DNA from: Uliginosibacterium paludis | Lineage (GTDB): Bacteria > Pseudomonadota > Gammaproteobacteria > Burkholderiales > Rhodocyclaceae | Length of the DNA stretch: 64,000 bases | Direction: 5' to 3' | Assembly: GCF_039631355.1 (NCBI RefSeq) | Contig: NZ_JBDIVF010000008.1 | Coordinates: 62,001-126,000 of the forward strand | Shown: positions 17,569 to 26,889 of the stretch, one piece after another | Position numbering within the stretch: position 1 is the stretch's first letter | How the letters are laid out: each line of letters begins with the position of its first letter | Notes under the pieces: model-generated | The model's database searches: none | Told to the model about the DNA's origin: nothing | The model's input: the letters and a program-made list of their open reading frames with translations, nothing else | Position numbers and translations under genes: made by a program

Positions 17569-17949
17569 ATGAATCCGCCCATTCCGCGCATCCATGTCGA
17601 AGCCCAGCCCCAGTACCTGCCGGAGCAATCCGACCCGGCCGAGCCGCGCTTCACCTTTGCCTACCACATCACCATCCGCAACGAAGGCACGGTGCCGGCA
17701 CGCCTGATCAGCCGGCACTGGATCATCTCGGACGCCCATGGCAACACCGAGGAAGTCCAGGGTGAAGGCGTGGTCGGCGAAAAGCCCCTGCTCGGCCCGG
17801 GCGAGAGCTATCGCTACACCAGCGGCTGCCCGCTCAGCACGGCGTTTGGCAGCATGCGAGGCAGCTATCGCTTCGTCACCGAAGACGGCACCGAATTCGA
17901 TGCGGAGATCCCCGAGTTCTTCCTCGTGGGCCCCCGCACGCTGCACTGA
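17569..17949 (+). CDS. apaG: ApaG protein (Co2+/Mg2+ efflux-associated, FN3-like fold)
   Basis: 126 residues, the normal length. Conserved segments are FTFAYHITIRNEGTVPARLISRHWIISDAHG, EEVQGEGVVGEKPLLGPGESYRYTSGCPL, and GSMRGSYRFVTEDGTEFDAEIPEF. The family is a small beta-sandwich of uncertain biochemical role, linked genetically to cobalt resistance and diadenosine tetraphosphate metabolism. Divergent from rpe with 65 bp between. Confidence 0.96.
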   Translation: MNPPIPRIHVEAQPQYLPEQSDPAEPRFTFAYHITIRNEGTVPARLISRHWIISDAHGNTEEVQGEGVVGEKPLLGPGESYRYTSGCPLSTAFGSMRGSYRFVTEDGTEFDAEIPEFFLVGPRTLH

Positions 17950-17984
17950 ACCCGGGCGCATCGGGCGCCCCGTCTGGAGCTCAC

Positions 17985-19805
17985 ATGCGCCTGCCCCGCC
18001 CTGCCACGCTGGCCATCGCCACCCTCGCCACGTTCTGCCTGCTCGCGGCCTGTTCGAGTCTGACGCCGCAAGCGCAAGGGCCGGCCGCGCCGCACAGCGA
18101 CGAAGCCGGGCTGCCCGCCCATCCGCGCCTCATCGCACTTGACGCCGACTGGCAGGCGCTGGCCCTTCGGCGCAGCCAGGACGCCGACCTGGACCGGCTG
18201 GTCGTGCAACTCCTCGCCCGCGCCCGCAAGGATCTCGCCCTGCCGCCGCTCAAGCGCCAGCTCGAAGGCAAGCGCCTCCTGGGTGTCTCGCGCGAATTCA
18301 TCCGGCGCAGCCTGCTCTGGAGCTTTGCCTACCGGATAACCCTTGAACCGCAGTTCGCGGACCGTGCCCGGCGCGAAATGCTGAATGTGGCAGCCTTCAG
18401 CGACTGGAATCCGGCCCATTATCTCGACGTGGCCGAAATGACCGCCGGGCTCGCGCTGAGCTATGACTGGCTCTTCCAGGCGCTTCCGCCACAGGACCGC
18501 GCGACGCTCCGCCGCGCCATCGTGGACAAGGGCATTGCCCAGGCCCGGCACGGCCACAAAACCTTCACGCTGACCAACAACTGGGGCCAGGTCTGCATCG
18601 GCGGCATGGTGCTGGGCGCCCTGGCAGTAGCCGAAGACGAGCCCGCACTCGCACGCGACCTGCTCGCCGCCGCACGGAAAGACGCTTTCATCGCGCTGGA
18701 CGCCTACCGGCCGGACGGTGTCTATCCGGAAGGCCCCGGCTACTGGTCCTACGGCACCGCCTACGAAATGCTGCTGATCGCCGCGCTGCGCAGCAGCCTC
18801 GGCGCCGACTGGGGCCTGATGGATGCACCAGGCCTGAAGCAGAGTGCGAACTTCATGGCGCAGTCACTCGGCCCCAGCGGCAAGAGCTTCAACTTTGCCG
18901 ACGGCGGCGAGGGCGCGGAACTGGCGCCGCCACTTTTCCTGCTGGCCCGCGAACTGCAGAGCCCGGACCTGATCGCGGCCCGGCGCGAGATGATCCGCAA
19001 GGGCCAGGGCCTGAGTGATCGCTTCGCGCCGCTGGCGGCACTCTGGTGGCCCGCCCCCGGCAGCACGCAACCGGCCGCACTGCATTTCTCGGGTCAAGGC
19101 CCGCAACCCGTCGCCATCTGGCGCTCGGCGTGGAATGATCCGGACGCGCTCTACTTCGCAATCAAGGGCGGTGGCGCCGGCCACAATCACGCGCACATGG
19201 ACGCCGGCGCCTTCGTGCTGGACCTCGATGGCGTGCGCTGGGCAAAAGACCTCGGCATGCAGGACTACAACTCACTGGAGAGCCGCGGCATCGATCTCTG
19301 GAACATGAAGCAGGGCTCGCCCCGCTGGCGTGTGTTCCGCCTCGGCAGCGATGCCCACAACACGCTCACCCTCGACGGCACCCTGCATGACGCGCAAGGC
19401 ATGGCGACGCTGGAGATGGCGGGCCAAGACGAGGCGCGGATCGACCTGACGCCGGTCTTCCTGCCCGGCCAGCTCCGCCGTGCCACCCGCAGCGCCCGCG
19501 TGGAAGGCCGCCGCGTGCAGCTCACGGACCAGCTCTCCGGCGCCCGGCCCGGCAGCACGATCCGCTGGGCAATGATGACGGACGCCGACATCACGCTCGC
19601 CGGCAGCGAAGCCCTGCTGCGCAAGGGCGGCAAGACGCTGCATCTGCGCTTTGCCGGCTCGCCCGTCGAGCTGGAAGTTCTGGATGCGTCGATGCCCCGC
19701 GCCGAGTGGGACAGCCCCAACCCGGGCAATCGCCAGCTCGTCGCGCGCGGCCGGGCCGACGCGTCCGGTCAGTGGCAGCTGAGCGTCCGCTTTTCATCCG
19801 ACTGA
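17985..19805 (+). CDS. Heparinase II/III-family polysaccharide lyase lipoprotein
   Basis: 606 residues. The signal peptide ends in the lipobox LLAAC (Cys23), so it is probably an outer-membrane lipoprotein. An alpha-toroid N-terminal domain (about 45-340; DVAEMTAGLALSYDWLF, NNWGQVCIGGMVLGALA) precedes the heparinase II/III beta domain with GGGAGHNHAHMDAGAFVLDLDGVRWAKDLG, where the His and Tyr/Asp residues form the usual active site. Families of this shape cleave acidic polysaccharides such as heparin, alginate or exopolysaccharide; the substrate cannot be fixed here. GGAG precedes the ATG. It lies near pectin-degrading genes, suggesting uptake of uronic-acid polymers. Confidence 0.82.
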   Translation: MRLPRPATLAIATLATFCLLAACSSLTPQAQGPAAPHSDEAGLPAHPRLIALDADWQALALRRSQDADLDRLVVQLLARARKDLALPPLKRQLEGKRLLGVSREFIRRSLLWSFAYRITLEPQFADRARREMLNVAAFSDWNPAHYLDVAEMTAGLALSYDWLFQALPPQDRATLRRAIVDKGIAQARHGHKTFTLTNNWGQVCIGGMVLGALAVAEDEPALARDLLAAARKDAFIALDAYRPDGVYPEGPGYWSYGTAYEMLLIAALRSSLGADWGLMDAPGLKQSANFMAQSLGPSGKSFNFADGGEGAELAPPLFLLARELQSPDLIAARREMIRKGQGLSDRFAPLAALWWPAPGSTQPAALHFSGQGPQPVAIWRSAWNDPDALYFAIKGGGAGHNHAHMDAGAFVLDLDGVRWAKDLGMQDYNSLESRGIDLWNMKQGSPRWRVFRLGSDAHNTLTLDGTLHDAQGMATLEMAGQDEARIDLTPVFLPGQLRRATRSARVEGRRVQLTDQLSGARPGSTIRWAMMTDADITLAGSEALLRKGGKTLHLRFAGSPVELEVLDASMPRAEWDSPNPGNRQLVARGRADASGQWQLSVRFSSD

Positions 19806-19894
19806 GCCTGCGCGGCCCGCACGACGGGCCAGGCGAATCTGACGGCAAGGCCGGACTTGCCTATCATCCGGGCCTGACCCCGCATCCCGACACC

Positions 19895-21151
19895 ATGTCC
19901 TTCTCCACTACCGGCCTCGCCCCCGCCCTGCTCGACGCCCTTGCCGCGCAAGACATCTTCGAGCCCACCGCCATCCAGGCCGCCGCCGTGCCGGTCGCAC
20001 TGCAAGGCGCAGACCTCCTCGCCTCCGCGCCGACCGGCTCCGGCAAGACCCTGGCCTTCGGCCTGCCGATCCTGCAGCAACTGGCCGGCATGAAGCGTAC
20101 CGGAGCCGGGTCGGCGAGCCGCTCGCCACATGCGCTGATCCTGGCGCCGACACGCGAGCTGGCCGGGCAGATCGGCGAAATCCTGCAGACGCTGGCGCGC
20201 AGCCTGGCAAGTCCGGTAAAAACGGTGACCGCCTTCGGGGGCGTATCGATCAATCCGCAGATGATGGCGCTGCGTGGCGGCGCCGACATCGTGGTGGCCA
20301 CGCCAGGCCGCTTGCTGGACCTCGTCGCCCACAACGCGCTGCGGCTGGATGCGCTGCGCGTTCTGGTGCTGGACGAAGCAGACCGTCTGCTGGACGCAGG
20401 CTTCGCCGAAGAACTGCAACGCGTCATCGCCCTCCTGCCAGCACGGCGCCAGAACTTGCTGTTCTCGGCCACCCTGCCGCCGGCCGTGCAGGCGCTGGCC
20501 GATCAGATCCTGCAGTCGCCGGTCCGCATCGCCGAAGCGGCCGACGTGCCACAGATCGAGCAGCACGTCATCACCGTGGATGCCCCTGCCCGCACAGCAC
20601 TGCTGCAGCACCTGATCCGCGAAGAGCAATGGCAGGACATCCTGGTCTTCGTCGCCACCCGCCATGCCTGTGACATGCTGGCCGACAAGCTGACACGACG
20701 CGGCATACCGGCCGCCGCCCTGCATGGCGACCTGAGCCAGGGCGCACGCACGGCGGCCCTCGACGCCTTCCGGGAAGGACGACTGCAGGTACTGGTCGCC
20801 ACCGATGTCGCGGCGCGCGGGCTGGACATCGCCGGCCTGCAGGTCGTGATCAACTACGATCTGCCGCGCGCCGCTCCCGATTATGCGCATCGCATCGGCC
20901 GCACCGGTCGCGCAGGCGAAGCCGGCCTCGCCATCAGCTTCGTGAGCGCCGACACCGAGGCCCACTTCCGCCTGATCGAAAAGCGCTGCGGCATCCGCCT
21001 CGAACGCGAATTCATCGAGGGCTTCGAGCCGCGGGAAACCCCGCGCCCCGGCGCCGGCACGGGCGGCATCAAGGGCAAACGGAAAAGCCGCAAGGACAAG
21101 CAGCGCGAAGCCGCGGCAGCGGCCAACCCGGAGGCTTCCGGCGAGGACTGA
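19895..21151 (+). CDS. DEAD-box RNA helicase (RhlE-like)
   Basis: 418 residues. All helicase motifs are visible: Q motif FEPTAIQ, motif I APTGSGKT, Ia PTRELAGQ, Ib TPGRLLD, II DEAD, III SAT, V ATDVAARGLDIAG and VI YAHRIGRTGRAGEAG. A short Lys/Arg-rich tail (GIKGKRKSRKDKQREAAAA) would bind RNA. The ATG at 19895 begins the standard N-terminus (MSFSTTGLAPALLDALAAQ); the frame is open further upstream without similarity. Likely in ribosome assembly or RNA turnover. Monocistronic between the lyase and pectinesterase genes. Confidence 0.93.
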   Translation: MSFSTTGLAPALLDALAAQDIFEPTAIQAAAVPVALQGADLLASAPTGSGKTLAFGLPILQQLAGMKRTGAGSASRSPHALILAPTRELAGQIGEILQTLARSLASPVKTVTAFGGVSINPQMMALRGGADIVVATPGRLLDLVAHNALRLDALRVLVLDEADRLLDAGFAEELQRVIALLPARRQNLLFSATLPPAVQALADQILQSPVRIAEAADVPQIEQHVITVDAPARTALLQHLIREEQWQDILVFVATRHACDMLADKLTRRGIPAAALHGDLSQGARTAALDAFREGRLQVLVATDVAARGLDIAGLQVVINYDLPRAAPDYAHRIGRTGRAGEAGLAISFVSADTEAHFRLIEKRCGIRLEREFIEGFEPRETPRPGAGTGGIKGKRKSRKDKQREAAAAANPEASGED

Positions 21152-21213
21152 AACACGGCTGTCATCTGAACCTGTACGGAAGTGCGGCATGCCATCCGCA
21201 TGTCCGGTGCTCC

Positions 21214-21242
21214 TTGTCGATCACGGAATCGTGACCTAGCTT
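21214..21242 (+). promoter_or_regulatory. Candidate promoter with dyad in the spacer, upstream of pectinesterase
   Basis: The -35 TTGTCG (21214-21219) and -10 TAGCTT (21237-21242) are 17 bp apart. The spacer contains the perfect dyad TCACG-GAAT-CGTGA (21221-21234), placed so that a bound repressor would block RNA polymerase. Both hexamers are imperfect. Confidence 0.4.
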
Positions 21243-21335
21243 GAGCGGGACTCCTCCTGCTTCGCGGCGGGCGGATCCACGACACACAGAAGAAGCGGCC
21301 CGCCAGGAGCCGCACACGCTCAGGAGACAGACATC

Positions 21336-22868
21336 ATGCGTTACATCCTCGCGCTGTCCGCAGCAGGACTGCTGCTGTCCGCATTCCCGGCCTTGGCGGC
21401 CAACCGGCCCGCCGGCTACGTCACGCTCTGCAACGAAGGCAAGACCTGCTCGGTCGCCATCACGACCAGCGTGGCTTTCGGCCGGGCCGACCAGTTCCTC
21501 TACAAGACCCTCAGCGGCAGCTTCAGCTGCAGCGAAGCCACGTTCGGTGGCCGCATCGCCGGCGGCGTGAATGAATGCTCGGTGCCCTCGGGCAGCGCGA
21601 GTTCGGCCAGCTCCGCCAGCAGCACGCCAGCCTCGTCTTCATCTTCAGCTTCGTCCTCGCCTTCTTCCGCGTCTTCCTCGCGCGCGTCATCCTCGTCGCC
21701 GGCTGCGTCCAGCAGCCTGTCATCGACGAGCTCGGCCAGCAGTGGCTCCAGCGGCTGGCCCGCCAGCACCGCCACCCGGCCCCAGCTCAGCGACGCCGTC
21801 GCCGCGGCGTACGACGTGGACGCTTTCCTTGCCGCGGCGGGAACCGTCGGCAGCCTGGTCACGGACAACTGGAAGCCCCGCTCGACCGTGATCACCATGC
21901 CCGGCACGCCGGATTTCCTCGTCGCCAAGTCGGGCGCGACCTACAGCACGGTGCAGGCCGCCGTGACCGCCGCCGCGCTGACCGGCAAGACCACGCGGCA
22001 ATACATCAAGCTCATGCCCGGCACCTACAACGAGCTGGTGATCGTGCCCAAGGGCGTGACGCTCACGCTCTACGGCGGCGGCAGCGATCCGGCCGAAACC
22101 GTGATCGCACTGCCGACGGCCGCCAAGCTCACCGGCGCGCAATATGCGGCGCTGGCCAACCCGGGCGGCGCGGTCTTCACCGGCACGACGCCCGCCAGCA
22201 TCAAGGCCACCTACGACGCCTGCGCGAGCAAGAGCAGCAGCATCGGCACCACCTGCTCGGCACTCTTCGTGGTGAATGCCGACAACTTCGAAGCGCTCAA
22301 CCTCACCATCCAGAACACCTGGAGCGAATCCGCCAATGGCGAATCACAGGCTGTCGCCCTGATGGTGGTGGGCGACCGCAACCTCTTCTACAAGACCCGC
22401 CTGATCGGGAATCAGGACACGCTCTATGTGAAGAGCACCGCCGCGGACGTGGTGGCGCGCAGCTACTTCGCCGAGAGCTTCATCCAGGGCGACACCGACT
22501 TCATCTTCGGACGCGGCACCGCGGTGTTCGACAAGTCGGCCATCTACTTCACCCGCGAGCGCAAGAACAGCAGCACCATCGGAGCCCCCAGCACCTGGGG
22601 CGCCCACCCCTACGGCTTCCTGTTTACCGGCTGCACCTTCACCGTGGACGCCGGCGCCAGCACGGTGTCGCTGGCCCGCCAATGGCCGGAATCCTCCAGC
22701 GCCGGCGCCACGATCGGCAAGATGATCGTGCGCGACTCCTGGCTTGGCGCCGAGATCATGAATCCGCCCTGGGCCGCCTGGAGCAGTAGCAACCCGGTGC
22801 AATACGGCACGGCTGCCAAACCCTATCTGGCCGAATACCACAACACCGGCCCCGGCGCCGCCCGCTAG
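21336..22868 (+). CDS. Secreted pectinesterase with N-terminal four-Cys module
   Basis: De-esterifies methyl-pectin. 510 residues: signal peptide 1-21; a 60-residue module with four Cys (32, 38, 65, 81) starting ANRPAGYVT; a Ser/Ala linker (85-140); and the catalytic beta-helix from about 150. Active-site motifs are GNQDTLY (D361, acid/base), GDTDFIFG (D388, nucleophile) and LARQW (substrate Arg). AGGAG lies 9 nt before the ATG. It is followed by a pectate lyase carrying the same N-terminal module, so the two enzymes would act in sequence on esterified pectin. The module is probably a binding or anchoring domain (inference). Confidence 0.92.
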   Translation: MRYILALSAAGLLLSAFPALAANRPAGYVTLCNEGKTCSVAITTSVAFGRADQFLYKTLSGSFSCSEATFGGRIAGGVNECSVPSGSASSASSASSTPASSSSSASSSPSSASSSRASSSSPAASSSLSSTSSASSGSSGWPASTATRPQLSDAVAAAYDVDAFLAAAGTVGSLVTDNWKPRSTVITMPGTPDFLVAKSGATYSTVQAAVTAAALTGKTTRQYIKLMPGTYNELVIVPKGVTLTLYGGGSDPAETVIALPTAAKLTGAQYAALANPGGAVFTGTTPASIKATYDACASKSSSIGTTCSALFVVNADNFEALNLTIQNTWSESANGESQAVALMVVGDRNLFYKTRLIGNQDTLYVKSTAADVVARSYFAESFIQGDTDFIFGRGTAVFDKSAIYFTRERKNSSTIGAPSTWGAHPYGFLFTGCTFTVDAGASTVSLARQWPESSSAGATIGKMIVRDSWLGAEIMNPPWAAWSSSNPVQYGTAAKPYLAEYHNTGPGAAR

Positions 22869-22900
22869 GCGAGCGCCGCCCCTTCCCTTCCGCAACAGAT

Positions 22901-22924
22901 CCCCGGCACGGACTCGTGCCGGGG
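22901..22924 (+). other. Perfect intergenic hairpin between pectinesterase and pectate lyase genes
   Basis: CCCCGGCACG (22901-22910) pairs with CGTGCCGGGG (22915-22924) around a GACT loop, a very stable 10-bp stem without a T-tract. It sits 43 bp before the lyase start. It may protect or process a shared transcript, or lower read-through. Confidence 0.6.
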
Positions 22925-22966
22925 CAACGCCGCCGGCATATCGCCGGCAAATACTGGGAGACCATG

Positions 22967-24313
22967 ATGAGCAGACGCATCCTTCTCGCTGCCTTGCTGG
23001 CACTGGGCAGCCTGTCCGCGACGGCGGCCAACCGCCCGGCCGGCTACACCACGATCTGTACCGAAGGCAAAACCTGCAGCGTTGCCACGAACACCAGTGT
23101 GGCCTACGGCCGTGCGGATCAATTCACCTACCGGACGCTCTCTGGCAGCTTCGTCTGCGGCGAGGTTACCTTCGGTGCCGGCAGCAAGGTCGCCGGCGGC
23201 ACCAATGAATGCTCCATTCCGTCGGGAGCGACGAGTTCCTCATCGAGCGCGGCATCGTCGGCGGCGAGCAGCAGTTCGTCGGCGCCGGCCTCGAGCGCAT
23301 CCTCCTCACGCGCGTCCTCGTCGGCCGTCTCCTCCGCCAGCAGCAGCGCGGCGCCATCGAGCAGCTCAAGCAGTGCCAGCAGCGGCACGGCGACGCTCAA
23401 CCAGGTCGATGGTTTTGCCGCGATTCCCGCTTTCGGGCTGGCGACTACCACGGGCGGCGCGGGTGGCCGCGCGGTGAAGGTCAGCACACTGGCCGACCTG
23501 AAGGCTGCGACCGACAGTAACGAGAAACTGATCATCCTGATCAACGGGGTGATCGACCTGAACGGCATGGTACCGCTGCGCTCCGACAAGACCGTGGTCG
23601 GCCTGCCCGGCGCCAGGCTCGTCAATGGCGGCTTCGAGATCTACAAGCGGCAGAACATCATCATCCGCAACGTATTCTTCCAGGGCGCGCCGGACGACAC
23701 GCTCAAGATCAACCAGAACACGCACCACGTCTGGGTGGATCACTGCAGCTTCTCGGATGGCGACGTGTATCCGGACGGCAAGGAGCATGACGGTCTCTTC
23801 GACATCACGCGTCAGACCTCCTACATCACGGTGAGCTACAGCCACTTCAAAAACCACAGCAAGACCATGCTGATCGGCCACAGCGACGGCGCCAGCACCG
23901 ACACCGGCTACCTGAAAACCTCGATTCACCACAACTGGTTCCAGACCGACCAGCGCCATCCGCGCGTGCGCTTTGGCGAAGTCCACGTCTACAACAATTT
24001 CTATGACGGCAACGCGCTCTATGGCATTGCCTCCACCATGGAAGCCGACGTGGTGGTCGAAGGCAACTACTTCCGCAATGTGCTGCATCCGGCCTATGTC
24101 GGTTACGCCGAGTCGGCGCCGGGAGACCTGGTCCAGCGCAACAACATGCTGGAAAATTCGGGCACGATCCCGACCCGCGGCAGCGCCTTCGATCCGGCCA
24201 GCTACTACAGCTACACGGTCGAAAATCCCGCCGGCATTCCGCCGAAGGTGATGGCCAATGCGGGCGTTGACCGGATCGATCCGTGGCAGGCAGCAGGCGT
24301 GGCACCGTTCTGA
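22967..24313 (+). CDS. Secreted pectate lyase (polysaccharide lyase family 1) with N-terminal four-Cys module
   Basis: Cleaves de-esterified polygalacturonate by beta-elimination. 448 residues: signal peptide to about A20; a four-Cys module (ANRPAGYTTICTEGKTCSVA onward, ending NECSIPSG); a long Ser/Ala linker (about 88-140); then a PL1 right-handed beta-helix. Family motifs are HHVWVDHCSFSDGDVYPDGK (Ca-binding Asp residues), DITRQTSYITVSYSHF and QRHPRVRFGEVHVYNN, which carries the catalytic Arg. Two adjacent ATGs occur; the second is preferred because GGGAG lies 6 nt upstream of it. Tandem with the pectinesterase gene. Confidence 0.92.
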   Translation: MSRRILLAALLALGSLSATAANRPAGYTTICTEGKTCSVATNTSVAYGRADQFTYRTLSGSFVCGEVTFGAGSKVAGGTNECSIPSGATSSSSSAASSAASSSSSAPASSASSSRASSSAVSSASSSAAPSSSSSSASSGTATLNQVDGFAAIPAFGLATTTGGAGGRAVKVSTLADLKAATDSNEKLIILINGVIDLNGMVPLRSDKTVVGLPGARLVNGGFEIYKRQNIIIRNVFFQGAPDDTLKINQNTHHVWVDHCSFSDGDVYPDGKEHDGLFDITRQTSYITVSYSHFKNHSKTMLIGHSDGASTDTGYLKTSIHHNWFQTDQRHPRVRFGEVHVYNNFYDGNALYGIASTMEADVVVEGNYFRNVLHPAYVGYAESAPGDLVQRNNMLENSGTIPTRGSAFDPASYYSYTVENPAGIPPKVMANAGVDRIDPWQAAGVAPF

Positions 24314-24539
24314 TCCCGTGGCAGGGCAGGCAGGTCGCTCTTGCCGGGCGCCCTGCCTCCGCAATGCCACCGGCATTCATCCAACATCAGAGCGGTCACT
24401 CCGCTCGACGCTTTCCGGAAGTTTGCGCCGCGCGCCCGGCCGACACTGAAAGCCACGGCGGCCGGAATTTTTCCCGGCCGCTCCCAGGCTCCACGTGGCA
24501 TGCTGTGCCTGCATGCCTCCGTGCGGCAGAGCCTCGCCC

Positions 24540-25406
24540 TCAGCCACCTGTCTGCGGATTGAGCAGGGTCCAGTCCCGCACATGGCGGTTGATGAAGCCG
24601 GAGTCGACCAGGATCCGCCGCAACTCCCCGCTCTGGCGCATGACCCGGAGCCCTTTCTGCAAGGCCTCGTAAATCTTCGGCCCGTCCGGATGAGTGCGGC
24701 TGATGAAGAAATGCCGCGTGCCCAGCAAGGCAATCTTCACGCCCGGCACCGGATAGAGGGTGACGCCCTGCTCTTCGGCACTCATGCCCGGGTTCGCGGT
24801 GAAGTCCTGCAAGGTCACATCGGCCCGGCCGAACTTCACCATGCTGAACTGCTGCGGACGCGTGGGCGCGGAATAGAGTGCCCTGAACGGCAGGCGCTCC
24901 AGCGTGCCCCAGTCGATCACCCAGGTATTGCTGGACACCGCCCGCAGCGCGCGCAGGTCTTCGGCACGCGCGAGCTTCAACCGGGCGAGATTCTCTTTCG
25001 TGGTATAGAGCCCTTTTTCATAGCCCCCCTGACCGATCACTTCGTCGGACTCGAACATGCGTTCGGCGTCCTTCTGGAAGTAGAGATGCCACTGTGCCGC
25101 GCCGCTGCAGCAGACGGCGCCGCTCGCAACCAGTTCGCGCGCACGGGCCGAATTCGGCACCAGGAAGTTCTCGAAGCGGGCATCGAGCCCGCCCAGCAGC
25201 ACGGCCTTGCGGAAGATGAAATGCTCCACCGGCCCGACCGAGTCGAGTTGCATCGAGCCGAAATCACTGATCTTCAGGATTTCCCGGCCATTGATGAAGG
25301 CATCGAGCTTGCCGCGCTCGCCTTCGGTGATCGGCTCCCGGATCACCGTCTGCGCCAGCACTGCGGGCGCCGCACAGAGACACAGCAGCATCGCCAAGCT
25401 TCTCAT
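24540..25406 (-). CDS. Periplasmic solute-binding family 3-like protein
   Basis: 288 residues. Signal peptide MRSLAMLLCLCAAPAVLAQ. The mature part fits the type II periplasmic binding fold (SBP_bac_3 / ABC amino-acid type): VPGVKIALLGTRHFFISRTHPDGPKIYEALQKGLRVMRQSGELRRIL is the typical C-terminal lobe with the 'G...L..G...I' ending. Adjacent Cys (AVCCSGAAQ) are unusual. GGGAGG precedes the ATG at 25406; the longer upstream frame has no similarity. No ABC permease or ATPase gene is adjacent, so it is either an orphan binding protein or a sensor-type protein; the ligand is unknown. Confidence 0.75.
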   Translation of the reverse strand: MRSLAMLLCLCAAPAVLAQTVIREPITEGERGKLDAFINGREILKISDFGSMQLDSVGPVEHFIFRKAVLLGGLDARFENFLVPNSARARELVASGAVCCSGAAQWHLYFQKDAERMFESDEVIGQGGYEKGLYTTKENLARLKLARAEDLRALRAVSSNTWVIDWGTLERLPFRALYSAPTRPQQFSMVKFGRADVTLQDFTANPGMSAEEQGVTLYPVPGVKIALLGTRHFFISRTHPDGPKIYEALQKGLRVMRQSGELRRILVDSGFINRHVRDWTLLNPQTGG

Positions 25407-25521
25407 CACGCCTCCCGGAAAGGACCGCGCACGGCCTTGGGCGGAGCCTAGCATCGGCACGCCACGTCCTCGCTCAGGGAAAGTCCGCAGACGCCCTTGC
25501 GGCCGCTCCCGTCCAGGCATG

Positions 25522-25547
25522 AAAAAGCCCGCGGCAGGCGCGGGCTT
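25522..25547 (-). terminator. Rho-independent terminator of argJ
   Basis: On the minus strand the stem AAGCCCGCG / CGCGGGCTT with a 5-nt loop is followed by TTTC, 20 bp after the argJ stop. Confidence 0.82.
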
Positions 25548-25567
25548 GTGTGTGCGGCAGAGGAAGC

Positions 25568-26806
25568 TCAGGAGCGGTAGTCGGCGTTGATCTTCACATA
25601 GTCGTAGGAGAAGTCGCAGGTCCACACCGTGGCGGCGGCGTCACCGCGCGCGAGGTCGGCCCGCACGGTGATTTCGGCGCTCTTCATGATGCGCGCACCG
25701 GCTTCTTCAACATAGCTCGCCGCGCGACCACCGTTTTCAGCCACCAGCACTTCTTCCCGGCCATCGCCCAGCCACACGCGCAGCGCGTTCACATCGAGAT
25801 CCGTGACGCCGGCATAACCGATCGCGGCAAGGATGCGGCCGAGGTTGGGGTCGGAGGCGAAAAAGGCGGTCTTCACCAGCGGCGAATGGGCCACGGCGTA
25901 GGCCACCTGGCGGCACTCGTCTCGGTCCTTGCCGCCTTCGATGACGATGCTCATGAACTTGGTCGCCCCCTCGCCATCGCGCACGATCGCCTGCGCGAGC
26001 CAGATCGCCAGATCGACCACGGCATCGCGGAGCTGCTTGTAGTCGCCTGAGGCCGCATCGGTGATCGCCGGCGCGCCCGAGGCGCCGGTGGCGATCAGGA
26101 TGAAGCTGTCATTGGTCGAGGTATCGCCATCGACGGTGATGCTGTTGAACGACAGGTTCGCCGCTTCCTTCACCAGGGCGTCAAGCAGCGGCTGGGCCAC
26201 GTCGGCATCGGTGGCGAGGAAGCCGAGCATGGTGGCCATGTTCGGGCGGATCATGCCGGCCCCCTTGCTCATACCGGTCAGGGTCACGGTCTTGCCACCG
26301 ATGACGATCTGGCGCGAAGCGCACTTGGGCTGGGTGTCGGTGGTCATGATCGCGTGGCAGGCTTGATACCAGCCATCGCTCTTCAGTGCGCCCTTCGCGG
26401 CAGGCAGGCCGGCGACGAGCTTGTCGACCGGCAGATGCTCGAGGATCACGCCGGTCGAGAACGGCAGCACTTCGCGGGCAGCAAGGCCCAGCGCAGCGGC
26501 CACGGCCTCGCAGCTCGCACGCGCATTGGCAATGCCCAGCGCGCCGGTACCGGCATTGGCGATGCCAGTATTGATCACCAGCGCACGGATGCCACCGCTT
26601 GCAAGATGCTCCTTGCACACCGTGACGGGCGCCGCACAGAAGCGGTTCTGCGTGAAGACCCCCGCCACGCGGCTGCCCGGCGCCAGCTCGATCAGGCTCA
26701 GATCGCGGCGACCCAGCTTGCGGATCGCGGCCTCGGCCGTCCCCAGGCGCACGCCGGCAACCGGCAGAAGTTGATCGGCGACTGGCAGGGGCAGATTCAC
26801 GGGCAT
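25568..26806 (-). CDS. argJ: Glutamate N-acetyltransferase / ornithine acetyltransferase
   Basis: Recycles the acetyl group between acetylornithine and glutamate in arginine synthesis. 412 residues. The autocleavage site with nucleophilic Thr192 is visible in KGAGMIRPNMATMLGFLATD, where the protein splits into alpha and beta chains. Other conserved parts are VFTQNRFCAAPV, VINTGIANAGTG, STGVILEHLPV, FNSITVDGDTSTNDSF and the C-terminal DFSYDYVKINADYRS. AAGGAAG lies before the ATG. Monocistronic with its own terminator. Confidence 0.97.
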   Translation of the reverse strand: MPVNLPLPVADQLLPVAGVRLGTAEAAIRKLGRRDLSLIELAPGSRVAGVFTQNRFCAAPVTVCKEHLASGGIRALVINTGIANAGTGALGIANARASCEAVAAALGLAAREVLPFSTGVILEHLPVDKLVAGLPAAKGALKSDGWYQACHAIMTTDTQPKCASRQIVIGGKTVTLTGMSKGAGMIRPNMATMLGFLATDADVAQPLLDALVKEAANLSFNSITVDGDTSTNDSFILIATGASGAPAITDAASGDYKQLRDAVVDLAIWLAQAIVRDGEGATKFMSIVIEGGKDRDECRQVAYAVAHSPLVKTAFFASDPNLGRILAAIGYAGVTDLDVNALRVWLGDGREEVLVAENGGRAASYVEEAGARIMKSAEITVRADLARGDAAATVWTCDFSYDYVKINADYRS

Positions 26807-26889
26807 GGCACTTCCTTTTCTGATCGGGTGCGGAGGGAAGCGCGGATTTTACGGCATTGCCGGGCTCCCTACACGCCGCGCAGCAGGGC

